NCBI GenBank assembly: GCA_035544515.1
Contig: DATKEG010000075.1
Coordinates: 1-11,171, forward strand
DNA: 11,171 nucleotides
Direction: 5' to 3'
Source: DATKEG01 sp035544515
GTDB taxonomy: Bacteria > Acidobacteriota > Vicinamibacteria > Fen-336
Both the position numbers and the translations under genes were made by a program. Of the stretch, positions 1-6,409 are shown piece by piece (the first letter of the stretch is position 1; each line of letters opens with the position of its first letter). Below the pieces are notes generated by a model. That model ran no database searches, was not told the DNA's origin, and saw only the letters and a program-made list of their open reading frames with translations.

Positions 1-1
1 G

Positions 2-844
2 GCGCCGGGCGGCGAGCCGCCCCGCAAGGGCCGCAGCCCGTTCTTCTGGATCGCGGCCGGCTGCGGGGGCTGCCTGCTCATGGTCCTGTTGTTCGTCGGC
101 GTGATCGCGGGCGGGGCCTGGTACATGACGAGCGGCGCGGCCGACGCGGCCAAGGCGCAGCTCGCGGACCTCAGGGCCGGCCGGCTCGACGAGGCCTATG
201 CGCGGTTCAGCGAGGACTACCGCGCCAAGGTCTCACGCGACGACTTCGCCGCGTTCGTCGACCGCCATCCCGCGCTGAAGGACCCCGCGGACGCGACGTT
301 CCTGAGCCGCAACGTCACGAACAACCGCGCCCAGATCTCGGGCACGCTCGAAGCCGGCTCGGGCGCCCGCGAGTCCGTGGCCTACCGCCTGGCCAACCAG
401 GGCGGCCAGTGGGTGATCGAGGACCTCGAGGTCGAGGGCGATCGCCCCGGGGGCGGCGTCGCGGCCGAGGCGGGCGCGAGCGCGCCCGTCCGCCTCAGCG
501 CGAAGCTCGGCAAGGTCCGCCAACCCGACCACGTGCGCGTGCTCATCGAGGCGGAGGTGGCCGGCTTCGCGGTGAGGCCCGACTCCGGCCAGTTCGCCTA
601 CGAGCTGGTCGAGGACGTGGAGACCATCGGCCCCGACGGGCAGCCGGTGCAGGACCTCTCGCGCGAAGAGGTCGAGCGCTACCAGGGGCGGACGTCGCTG
701 GCGCAGGGCGCGGTCTATCCCTTCGAGCGCGTGTTGACCCTCGATCCCACCCTCACTCCCGGCACGTACACCGTGCGCCTCACCATCCGCGACATGGTCG
801 GCGGCGGGCGGGGCAGCCGCGAGCTTCGCTTCGACATGCCCTGA
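2..844 (+). CDS. Membrane-anchored protein of unknown function (5' partial)
   Basis: The frame is open from base 2 and has no stop before 842-844, so the true start lies upstream of the window. An ATG at 80 falls inside the membrane helix and is unlikely to be the start. Counted from base 2, residues 1-13 are polar and basic, residues 14-42 form one hydrophobic transmembrane segment containing a CGGC motif, and the rest (about 240 residues) is soluble and probably extracytoplasmic. The first soluble part (QLADLRAGRLDEAYARFSE, then a strand-rich stretch ending near the VIEDLEVEG motif) has the helix-then-sheet look of an NTF2-like or DUF4864-type domain. A linker rich in Gly, Ala and Glu follows, then a beta-rich C-terminal domain ending in TYTVRLTIRD, which resembles an Ig-like sandwich. 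No catalytic motif is visible. The DUF971 gene begins five bases after its stop and is probably co-transcribed. The domain calls are inference from pattern, and the function is unknown. Confidence 0.75.
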   Translation, partial: APGGEPPRKGRSPFFWIAAGCGGCLLMVLLFVGVIAGGAWYMTSGAADAAKAQLADLRAGRLDEAYARFSEDYRAKVSRDDFAAFVDRHPALKDPADATFLSRNVTNNRAQISGTLEAGSGARESVAYRLANQGGQWVIEDLEVEGDRPGGGVAAEAGASAPVRLSAKLGKVRQPDHVRVLIEAEVAGFAVRPDSGQFAYELVEDVETIGPDGQPVQDLSREEVERYQGRTSLAQGAVYPFERVLTLDPTLTPGTYTVRLTIRDMVGGGRGSRELRFDMP

Positions 845-849
845 GCCCC

Positions 850-1167
850 GTGCAAGGACACCCCGAGCCGCTCGAGGTCCGGCACGAGAAGTCCGCGCGC
901 CGCGTGGTCGTCACCTGGGAAGACGGCCACGTCTCGCCCTTCGGGCTCGACTACCTGCGGAGCTGGTGCCCCTGCGCCGGCTGCCAGGGCCACGCCCCGG
1001 CGGCCCGCTACCTCGACCTGGCCGGCCAGGAGCTCACCCACCTCGAGGCGGTGGGCAACTACGCGATCGCCTTCACCTGGGCCGACGGCCACAACACGGG
1101 CATCTACAGCTTCCGGCTGTTGCGCTCGCTCTGTCCCTGCGCGGAGTGCGGCGGCGAACGGCGATGA
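850..1167 (+). CDS. DUF971 (GBBH-like N-terminal domain) protein
   Basis: This 105-residue protein matches the pattern of the DUF971 / gamma-butyrobetaine hydroxylase-like N-terminal family: WEDGHVSPF at 23-31, YLRSWCPCAGC at 35-45, WADGH at 77-81, GIYSF at 84-88 and LRSLCPCAEC at 91-100. Members are small stand-alone proteins, or N-terminal domains fused to hydroxylases or to ApbC/Mrp-type iron-sulfur carriers. A role in metal or iron-sulfur handling is suspected, but this copy has no assigned reaction. Six cysteines lie in two CPCAxC clusters and could bind metal. The GTG at 850 is the first start codon in this frame after the preceding gene's stop (842-844). I see no Shine-Dalgarno sequence, so translation is probably coupled to the upstream gene. 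The longer open frame upstream of 850 is a shadow of the preceding gene. The family call is firm; the role is not. Confidence 0.82.
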   Translation: MQGHPEPLEVRHEKSARRVVVTWEDGHVSPFGLDYLRSWCPCAGCQGHAPAARYLDLAGQELTHLEAVGNYAIAFTWADGHNTGIYSFRLLRSLCPCAECGGERR

Positions 1168-1237
1168 CGCGCCGGCGGGCCGCCACGCCTCGGGCCGAGC
1201 CTCCTGCAGGCAGACGCAGGCGCGGCGCGAGGAGCGG

Positions 1238-2032
1238 CTAGGGCCGATCGACGACGCGGAAGCGGGCCGCGTCGCGGGCGCGGGCGACCGCGGCCGCGTA
1301 TTCGTCCGACTCCAGCGCCGCCTTCAGGCTGCTCGTGACCGGGGAGATCATCTCCGCCGCTTCCCAGCGGAAAGGGCGCGCGCCCGGCTCCTCCACCACG
1401 CGGCCTTCGTCCGCCGCGGCCGAGGCGGCGCAGACGTGGAGCGGGGCGAGGTCGCGGCGCAGGGCCTCGAAGCGGCCCTGACGCGCGGGCGAGACGAAGC
1501 GGAACATCGTGGCGTAGAAGACCGCGTTGTGGAAGTACTCGGGGACGTTCAGCAGCGCGTCCTTGCCCCACTCGTGGGCCCAGGCCATGAGCCGCCCGTA
1601 GAAGCGGCGCCCGATGCCCAGTCCCGGGTGTTCCTGTCCGGGAAGCCGCGGCCGCGCGGGTGAGAACGGCCTGGCCGGATCCTGCGTCGTGAACCAGTGC
1701 ACCGTGAGCACGTAGAGCAGGTCCACGTCCTGCGCCCGCAACACGGGCTCGTCCACGATCACGGTCGACTCCGAGGCGCGCAGCTCGACCAGCGGCTCCT
1801 CGCCACGCGGAGGGAGGATGCGCAGCCGGTGCCCGCCGTCGGTGCGGTCGACGTGCAGCCGGACCGTCGGGTAGCCGCGCCCGGCCAGCGCGGCGAGGAT
1901 GCCCGCGGCTTCCATCTCACGCTCGAGCGCCGCGGGGTCGAAGCGGCCGAGAAAGTGCCCGGGCTCGGCCAGGCTCGCCGGCTCCGCGTCGGCCGTGCGC
2001 AGGTCCACGAACGGGCGCGCGTCCCGCTTCAC
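1238..2032 (-). CDS. Uncharacterised protein with GNAT-like C-terminal half
   Basis: This is a 264-residue soluble protein that I cannot assign to a named family. The N-terminal third (1-110) is mixed alpha/beta, with a strand pair around VRLHVDRTDG and HRLRILPP. Then come TVHWFTTQDPARPFSP (110-125), PGQEHPGLGIGRRF (131-144), a helix, LLNVPEYFHNAVFYATMFRF (160-179) and a helical tail. The order beta strand, Gly-rich HPGLGIGR turn, helix, LLNVP strand, then NAVFYATMFRF resembles motif A plus motif B of GNAT acyltransferases, where Q/RxxGxG/A binds CoA and NxxAxxxYxxxGF follows. That assignment is inference. The GTG start at 2032 overlaps the TGA of the transporter gene by four bases (GTGA), which fixes the start and indicates translational coupling; there is no clear Shine-Dalgarno. 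It is the last gene of a three-gene minus-strand cluster and ends convergently against the DUF971 gene across 70 bases in which I see no convincing terminator. Confidence 0.7.
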   Translation of the reverse strand: MKRDARPFVDLRTADAEPASLAEPGHFLGRFDPAALEREMEAAGILAALAGRGYPTVRLHVDRTDGGHRLRILPPRGEEPLVELRASESTVIVDEPVLRAQDVDLLYVLTVHWFTTQDPARPFSPARPRLPGQEHPGLGIGRRFYGRLMAWAHEWGKDALLNVPEYFHNAVFYATMFRFVSPARQGRFEALRRDLAPLHVCAASAAADEGRVVEEPGARPFRWEAAEMISPVTSSLKAALESDEYAAAVARARDAARFRVVDRP

Positions 2033-2907
2033 GACCGCACCGCGGGCTCGAGGTGCACGACCACGTCCACCACCTCGGGATGGGAGCGCCGCACCGCCTC
2101 CTCGATGGCGTCGGCCACGTCGTGCGCCTCCCGCAAGGTCAGGTTGCCGTCCACGCGCGCGACCAGGTCCACGTATACCGAGCCCGGCCCCCCGCGCGTG
2201 CGGATGTCGCTCCAGGACACGACCCCCGGCACGCCGCGCACCACGCCGGCCAGCGACTCCGCGGGGATGACCGCGCGGTCGGTGAGCGTGTGGAAGGCGC
2301 CCACGAGGATCTGCACGGCCAGCACCGCGATGAAGCCGGCGATGCCCAGGGCCACCGCCACGTCCACCGCGGAGAGTCCGGCGCGAGCGCCGGCGAACGA
2401 GGCCACGACCCCGAGGCTGACGTAGATGTCGGACCGGGTGTGGGTGGCGTCGGCGAGCAGGTAGGGGCTGTGCAGCCGCCGGCCCTCGCGCGCTTCCCAC
2501 CAGGAGACGACGAAGTTCGTGGCCAGGGTCACCGCCATCACGATCCAGTTCCAGGGCCCGATGTCGGGGACGCGCCCGAGTGAGGCGCGGACCAGGGCTT
2601 CGGTGAGGACATGATAGGCCACCCCCAGCAGGAGCAGGCCGATGGCCAGGCTGGCCGCGGACTCGAACTTCCGGTGGCCGTAGGGATGGCCCTCGTCCGG
2701 CGGCGCGAACGCGAAAGCCGTCACCACCAGCCCGACCACGTTGTTCGCCGCGTCCATCAGGCTGTGGTAGCCGTCGGCCACCATGGACACGCTGCCCGAG
2801 ACCTGGCCGACCACGATCTTCGAGACGCTCACCACCAGGTTCAGCCCGAGCGTGGCCAGCAGCACCCGCCGGACGCCGCGGCGCGCCGCTTCCGCCGTCA
2901 CCGCCAC
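2029..2907 (-). CDS. Cation diffusion facilitator (CDF) family metal transporter
   Basis: This 292-residue integral membrane protein is predicted to export divalent metal, probably Zn2+, in exchange for protons. It has the CDF layout: about six transmembrane segments between residues 14 and 205, then a cytoplasmic ferredoxin-like domain (220-292) ending in VVVHLEP, the usual CDF C-terminal signature. Metal site A is visible as H48xxxD52 in TM2 (within ADGYHSLMDA) and H156xxxD160 in TM5 (within ADATHTRSD). An HD-HD quartet is typical of zinc-type CDFs, whereas the YiiP type has DD-HD and manganese types lack the histidines. HPYGHRKFE (74-82) is the conserved TM2-TM3 loop. The intracellular His-rich loop of eukaryotic ZnTs is absent. 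The GTG start at 2907 has a GAGGA site seven bases upstream. Its stop overlaps the start of the next gene by four bases, and the upstream Rossmann-fold gene ends ten bases before its start. The family is certain; metal specificity is inferred. Confidence 0.93.
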   Translation of the reverse strand: MAVTAEAARRGVRRVLLATLGLNLVVSVSKIVVGQVSGSVSMVADGYHSLMDAANNVVGLVVTAFAFAPPDEGHPYGHRKFESAASLAIGLLLLGVAYHVLTEALVRASLGRVPDIGPWNWIVMAVTLATNFVVSWWEAREGRRLHSPYLLADATHTRSDIYVSLGVVASFAGARAGLSAVDVAVALGIAGFIAVLAVQILVGAFHTLTDRAVIPAESLAGVVRGVPGVVSWSDIRTRGGPGSVYVDLVARVDGNLTLREAHDVADAIEEAVRRSHPEVVDVVVHLEPAVRS

Positions 2908-2914
2908 GGGCCCG

Positions 2915-2919
2915 TCCTC
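2915..2919 (-). promoter_or_regulatory. Ribosome binding site of the CDF gene, overlapping the upstream stop codon
   Basis: Read on the minus strand, GAGGA lies seven bases before the GTG at 2907 and shares two bases with the TGA stop (2920-2918) of the Rossmann-fold gene. This supports the GTG start and suggests coupled translation. Confidence 0.65.
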
Positions 2920-4597
2920 ATTTCATGCGCGCACCCTGCTCCTGGATGCCGAAGATCCAGCCCACCACCTTGCCGGGCTGGATGAGGCCTTCCGGCCCCC
3001 AGAACTGCGCGTCGCGCAGGAACCGGGAGGAGCTGTCGCTCGGGGGGATGGCCCGAAGGTCGTCGGCGATCCGCTGGAAGCGCTCGCGCCAGGCGGCCAT
3101 GTTGCTCTCGCGCAGGTCCACCCAGCCCGAGGCGGTCCAGGCCTCCAGGCGCTCGGGGGTGACCTCCTGCTCTTCCTCGCCGGGCAAAGCGGTCGGGACC
3201 TTGCACTCGGGCCCGCGCAGCAGCCGGCCGTCGGGCAGCCGGATGGGGATGCCGATGGAGACGATGTCCCGCGCGCAGGAGGGGTCGCGCGCGATCTCCT
3301 CCGCCAGCCGGCGCGACGCCTCGGCGGGCGCCACCGCGCGCGCGGCGTCCATCGTCCGGTAGCACCGGCGCAGGAGGTCGGCCTCGAAGAGGAGCTTGGA
3401 GAGGCGCGGCGGCCCCAGGTTCTCGAAGGCCACGCTGCGCACTTCGTGGCTCCGCTCGAGAGCGAGCAGCTTCTCCAGGGCCCAGTGCCGCATCATGCCC
3501 GCGCGATAGGTGGGGCCCATCACCGCGTTGTCGAGGGCGTTGATCACGTCGTGGCCGGTGTTGCCGCCCATCAGCTCGCGCGCGACCACGTCCGCGATCT
3601 CCTCCGGGGTCACGAACTCCATCTGCTCGCCCGTGGTGATGGCGCTGAACTCCTCGAGGGAGAAGACGCCGTTCTCGCCCGTGTCGATGAAGACGCTGTG
3701 CAGCGTCTTCCCGGTGGAGCGGCCGTGCGCGGGATCGAGGGGCCGGAAGCGCTGGCCGGGCCGCAGCTCCTCCGGCTCGCCCGGGTCGTAGAGGACGACC
3801 GGACGACCGCCGCGCAGGATCTCGCCGTAGCCGATGCGCGTCCAGGCGATGGCCGCCGCCGGCTTGATCTCCTTGGTGATCGGCCCCCCGGGCGTGCGCG
3901 CCATGAGGAAGAGGAGGAGGGTGTGCGCGCCGGCCAGGGCACTCTTGGAGAGCAGCACGCGCGAGGGCTTCTCCTCGGAGTGCGTGTAGGGGATGTTCAG
4001 TCCCATGCCGCCCGTGCCCGACGTCCCGATCTTGACGTAGGCGCCCGTGCCCGCGCGCACCATCGACTGGTAGAGCACCTGCACGTGGCGGATGAGCTGC
4101 GGCACGTAGTCCGTGGCCAGCAGCATCTCGAGCGGCTCGCGCAGGTCGTCGCCCTGCCGCACGGCCTGGTACGCCTGGCGGCACGTCTTGTAGATGTCCT
4201 GGTAGGCGATGCCGGTGGCCGTGTTGACGCAGTCCACGATGATGTCGGGCCGCTCGCCGGTGATGAGCCGGTACAGGAAGTACTCCGAGGCCGCTTCCTC
4301 GGTGAGCGTGTCGAGCAGGCTCTCGATGAGCCGTCCCCGCAGCGCGCGGTCGGCGTAGACCTCGCGCCGCGGCCGGTCCTTGAGGTCGTCCAGGGTGAAG
4401 ACGTCGCCCCAGGCGGGCTGCAGGGCGACCGTGCCCCGCTCGGGCTCCAGGGCGGCCACCGCCTCCTCCGCCTCCCCGCGCCGGAGCGAGAGCAGGATCA
4501 TGCGCCGGGGCGATTCGGGGATGAGCCGGCGGGCCACGGCCTGGCCGACCAGGCCGTAGCCTCCCAGAATCAAGACGTCCCGGTCCTTGATGTCCAT
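2918..4597 (-). CDS. Large NAD(P)-binding Rossmann-fold protein of unknown function
   Basis: This 559-residue soluble protein opens with a classic dinucleotide-binding fingerprint, DVLILGGYGLVG (residues 7-18, G12xxG15xxG18), as in extended SDR / NAD-dependent epimerase-dehydratase proteins. DIIVDCVNTATG (118-129) fits strand 4 of that fold, and YVKIGTSGTGGMGLNIPYT (187-205) fits strand 5 with its Ser/Thr. The usual YxxxK is not seen: the aligned position is VLLSK (214-218), which keeps K218 but has Val in place of Tyr. Y204 lies ten residues upstream of V214. After about residue 240 the protein continues for some 320 residues, far longer than a normal extended SDR (about 300-350 total), including ITTGEQMEFVTPEE and GGNTGHDVINALDNAVMGP. 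I do not recognise this part. The ATG at 4597 is the first sensible start before the Gly motif; no strong Shine-Dalgarno precedes it. It is the first gene of the minus-strand trio. NAD(P) binding is likely, but the reaction is unknown. Confidence 0.8.
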   Translation of the reverse strand: MDIKDRDVLILGGYGLVGQAVARRLIPESPRRMILLSLRRGEAEEAVAALEPERGTVALQPAWGDVFTLDDLKDRPRREVYADRALRGRLIESLLDTLTEEAASEYFLYRLITGERPDIIVDCVNTATGIAYQDIYKTCRQAYQAVRQGDDLREPLEMLLATDYVPQLIRHVQVLYQSMVRAGTGAYVKIGTSGTGGMGLNIPYTHSEEKPSRVLLSKSALAGAHTLLLFLMARTPGGPITKEIKPAAAIAWTRIGYGEILRGGRPVVLYDPGEPEELRPGQRFRPLDPAHGRSTGKTLHSVFIDTGENGVFSLEEFSAITTGEQMEFVTPEEIADVVARELMGGNTGHDVINALDNAVMGPTYRAGMMRHWALEKLLALERSHEVRSVAFENLGPPRLSKLLFEADLLRRCYRTMDAARAVAPAEASRRLAEEIARDPSCARDIVSIGIPIRLPDGRLLRGPECKVPTALPGEEEQEVTPERLEAWTASGWVDLRESNMAAWRERFQRIADDLRAIPPSDSSSRFLRDAQFWGPEGLIQPGKVVGWIFGIQEQGARMK

Positions 4598-4664
4598 CCG
4601 CCGGCTAGCAGTTTAGCTTGGGCGGAGTTCGGCCGCTGAAGGCGGAGCGTTTCCTCTTCGCGAA

Positions 4665-4685
4665 GCGCCGGATTCACTCCGGCGC
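4665..4685 (-). terminator. Perfect inverted repeat in the intergenic gap, possible terminator
   Basis: GCGCCGGA and TCCGGCGC form an eight-base-pair GC-rich stem around a five-base loop. It lies about 96 bases downstream of the glycosyltransferase stop codon and 68 bases upstream of the Rossmann-fold gene start, both on the minus strand. A second short palindrome (CTTCGCGAAG, 4656-4665) abuts it. Neither arm is followed by a T run, so intrinsic termination is uncertain; a processing or attenuation site is equally possible. Apart from these palindromes the 183-base gap (4598-4780) shows no gene. Confidence 0.4.
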
Positions 4686-4780
4686 GAGCGCATGAATGAC
4701 GACGCGCGCGTAGCCGAAAGCGGCCGCATCCTGAAAGGACGCCCAGGGCCGCCCGCGCGGGTCGCGACCCCGGAGCGAGC

Positions 4781-6268
4781 TTAGGCTTCCTGCTCGCGGA
4801 CGAGGTCCAGCCTGCCCAGGTCCTGGAGGAGCGACATCACGGCGGCGTAGAGGAAGCCGAACTGGAAGAGGAGGATGAAGGGCAGGGTGCCGTAGATCTG
4901 GTTCGTGGCGGCGTAATAGGCCATGAACGTGAAGTAGAAACCCAGCGACAGCTCCAGGAAGGGCCCGTAGTTGATCTGGCCGCGGTAGCGCTTCTGCCGC
5001 CACTCGTCGCCCGCGGCCTCGACGCCGTATTTGGGCGTGCGCGCGAACTCGGAGTCCACGCCGAAGAGGGCCCCCAGCACCGCCCGCGTGTTGTTGACGG
5101 AGAGGCCGATGCCCATGGAGAGCACGGCCGGCAGGTACTTGAGCCGGCTCCGCCAGCCCTCGCCGAACACCTCCTTCTGGCTCAGCAGGTAGAACGAGCA
5201 CACGCTCATGGTCGCGCCCATGAACAAGGGCACGTCCACGATCATCATCTCGTACCAGCCCATGTTGTACCGGATGACCATGGCCGGGAACATGAGCAGC
5301 GAGAGCAGGATCATCAGCGGGTAGCCGAAGTTGGCGCCGAGGTGGAAGGCGGCCTCCACCTTCACGGGCAGGGGCAGCTTCGAGGCCAGGATCGTGGGCA
5401 GCAGCTTCTTGCAGGTCTGGATCTGCCCCTTGGCCCAGCGGAACTGCTGGCTCTTGAAGGCGTTCATCTCCACGGGGATCTCGGCCGGCGCGACCACGTC
5501 CTGGAGGAAGACGAAACGCCACCCGCGCATCTGCGCGCGGTACGACAGGTCGAGGTCCTCGGTGAGCGTGTCGTGCTGCCAGCCGCCCGCGTCGGCGATG
5601 ACCTCGCGGCGCCACACCCCGGCCGTGCCGTTGAAGTTGAAGAAGCGGCCCGAGCGGTTGCGGCCGCCGTGCTCGAGGATGAAGTGGCCGTCGAGCAGCA
5701 CCGACTGCACCTGCGTGAGCAGCGAGTACTCGCGGTTGACGTGGCCCCAGCGCACCTGGACCATGCCCACGCCGGGGTCGTCGAACTGGCCCAGCGTCTT
5801 CTCCAGGATCTCCGGGGGCGCGATGAAGTCGGCGTCGAAGATCAGGATGAACTCGCCCCTGGCCCCGGCGAGACCGGCGTCGAGGGCGCCCGCCTTGAAG
5901 CCCGTGCGCTCCGTGCGGTGCAGATAGTGGATGTCGAAGCCCTGCTCGCGGTACTCCGCCACCGCCTGGCTGGCGATCGCCGACGTCTCGTCGGTCGAGT
6001 CGTCGAGGACCTGGATCTCGAGCAGCTCCTTCGGGTAGCGGATGCGTGTGACGGAGGCGAGCAGGCGCTCCACGACGTACATCTCGTTGAAGAGCGGGAG
6101 CTGCACCGTCACGCGCGGCAGGCGCGCGGGCAGGGGAAGCGGCCACGCGCGCTTGTCGCGGTGGCGGATGTAGAGGTACACCATGATGTACCGGTGGAGC
6201 CCGAAGACGGCCAGGATGACCAGGGTGAGGAAGTAGAGGCCGAGTACTGCGGATTCCAGTGGGCTCAT
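4781..6268 (-). CDS. Cellulose-synthase-like family 2 glycosyltransferase
   Basis: This 495-residue inner-membrane protein is predicted to polymerise beta-linked sugars from a nucleotide-sugar donor. There is one N-terminal transmembrane helix (about 8-34). The cytoplasmic GT2 domain carries the processive D,D,D,QxxRW set: D89/D90 (LDDSTDE), D145/D147 (FDADF), TED at 236-238, and QQFRW with Q274, R277 and W278. NFNGTAGVWRRE (221-232) is the acceptor-loop motif typical of CslA/mannan-synthase-like bacterial enzymes. Several C-terminal membrane helices follow from about 300 on, interrupted by VNNTRAVLGALFG and SEFARTPKYG, which are conserved in this subgroup. There is no PilZ domain, so direct c-di-GMP control through PilZ is not indicated. 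I chose the ATG at 6268 (MSPLESAV) because it starts just before the first helix; a GTG at 6328 in frame would add 20 residues lacking membrane character. The gene stands alone and diverges from larB. The polymer made is unknown. Confidence 0.92.
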   Translation of the reverse strand: MSPLESAVLGLYFLTLVILAVFGLHRYIMVYLYIRHRDKRAWPLPLPARLPRVTVQLPLFNEMYVVERLLASVTRIRYPKELLEIQVLDDSTDETSAIASQAVAEYREQGFDIHYLHRTERTGFKAGALDAGLAGARGEFILIFDADFIAPPEILEKTLGQFDDPGVGMVQVRWGHVNREYSLLTQVQSVLLDGHFILEHGGRNRSGRFFNFNGTAGVWRREVIADAGGWQHDTLTEDLDLSYRAQMRGWRFVFLQDVVAPAEIPVEMNAFKSQQFRWAKGQIQTCKKLLPTILASKLPLPVKVEAAFHLGANFGYPLMILLSLLMFPAMVIRYNMGWYEMMIVDVPLFMGATMSVCSFYLLSQKEVFGEGWRSRLKYLPAVLSMGIGLSVNNTRAVLGALFGVDSEFARTPKYGVEAAGDEWRQKRYRGQINYGPFLELSLGFYFTFMAYYAATNQIYGTLPFILLFQFGFLYAAVMSLLQDLGRLDLVREQEA

Positions 6269-6348
6269 TTGGCGGTCGCTACCCTCGCTCGCCGTCCGGG
6301 CGAACAAAAATCCTCTTGCTTGCCCCACGACGGCGCGGGGTGTCGGCT

Positions 6349-6401
6349 CCTTCCTTTACAGGCGCAATTTCTATACTGTATCGAAGGCTGGCCTGAGTCA
6401 A
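6349..6401. promoter_or_regulatory. Candidate divergent promoter region between the glycosyltransferase and larB
   Basis: The 141-base spacer 6269-6409 separates two divergent genes and is noticeably AT-richer than its surroundings at 6351-6382. On the plus strand TATACT (6372-6377) matches the -10 consensus at five of six positions, 32 bases before the larB ATG, but I find no good -35 at 16-18 bases. On the minus strand TTGACT (6401-6396) is a five-of-six -35; a TATAGA (6377-6372) lies 20 bases further, longer than ideal. The two candidates overlap, so the divergent genes may share or compete for RNA polymerase. No operator palindrome is evident. Confidence 0.35.
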
Positions 6402-6409
6402 CGACGCCA

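Noticed and set aside
409..849. Upstream extension of the DUF971 frame
   Set aside because: It overlaps the membrane-anchored gene in another frame and reads as Arg/Gly-rich filler; the family match begins after 850.
1168..1237. Possible bidirectional terminator between the convergent DUF971 and GNAT-like genes
   Set aside because: Only a five-base stem (CCTGC/GCAGG) with an eight-base loop is visible, with no T run on either side.
2033..2500. Upstream extension of the GNAT-like gene's frame into the CDF gene
   Set aside because: The CDF protein is certain there; the GTGA overlap gives a natural start at 2032.
4610..4615. Minus-strand TAAACT as -10 for the Rossmann gene cluster
   Set aside because: It is a four-of-six match with no -35 at proper spacing, and it would give an almost leaderless transcript; too weak to list.
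2783..4639. 618-codon plus-strand open frame opposite the Rossmann and CDF genes
   Set aside because: It is antisense to two genes with recognisable motifs, its product is a low-complexity His/Arg/Gly/Ala-rich sequence, and long antisense frames are common in GC-rich DNA.
4674..6146. 490-codon minus-strand frame overlapping the glycosyltransferase
   Set aside because: It is a shifted frame of the glycosyltransferase with an Arg/Pro/Gly/Ala-rich product. All GT2 motifs are in the other frame.
6269..6328. GTG at 6328 as the glycosyltransferase start
   Set aside because: It would add 20 residues without family resemblance. The ATG at 6268 places the first membrane helix at the usual distance from the N terminus.
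6355..6377. TTTACA plus TATACT as a complete plus-strand promoter
   Set aside because: The spacer is only 11 bases, too short for a sigma-70 promoter, so only the -10 is kept as a weak candidate.
5342..6409. Upstream extension of the larB frame
   Set aside because: It runs antisense through the glycosyltransferase; LarB homology begins at the ATG at 6410.
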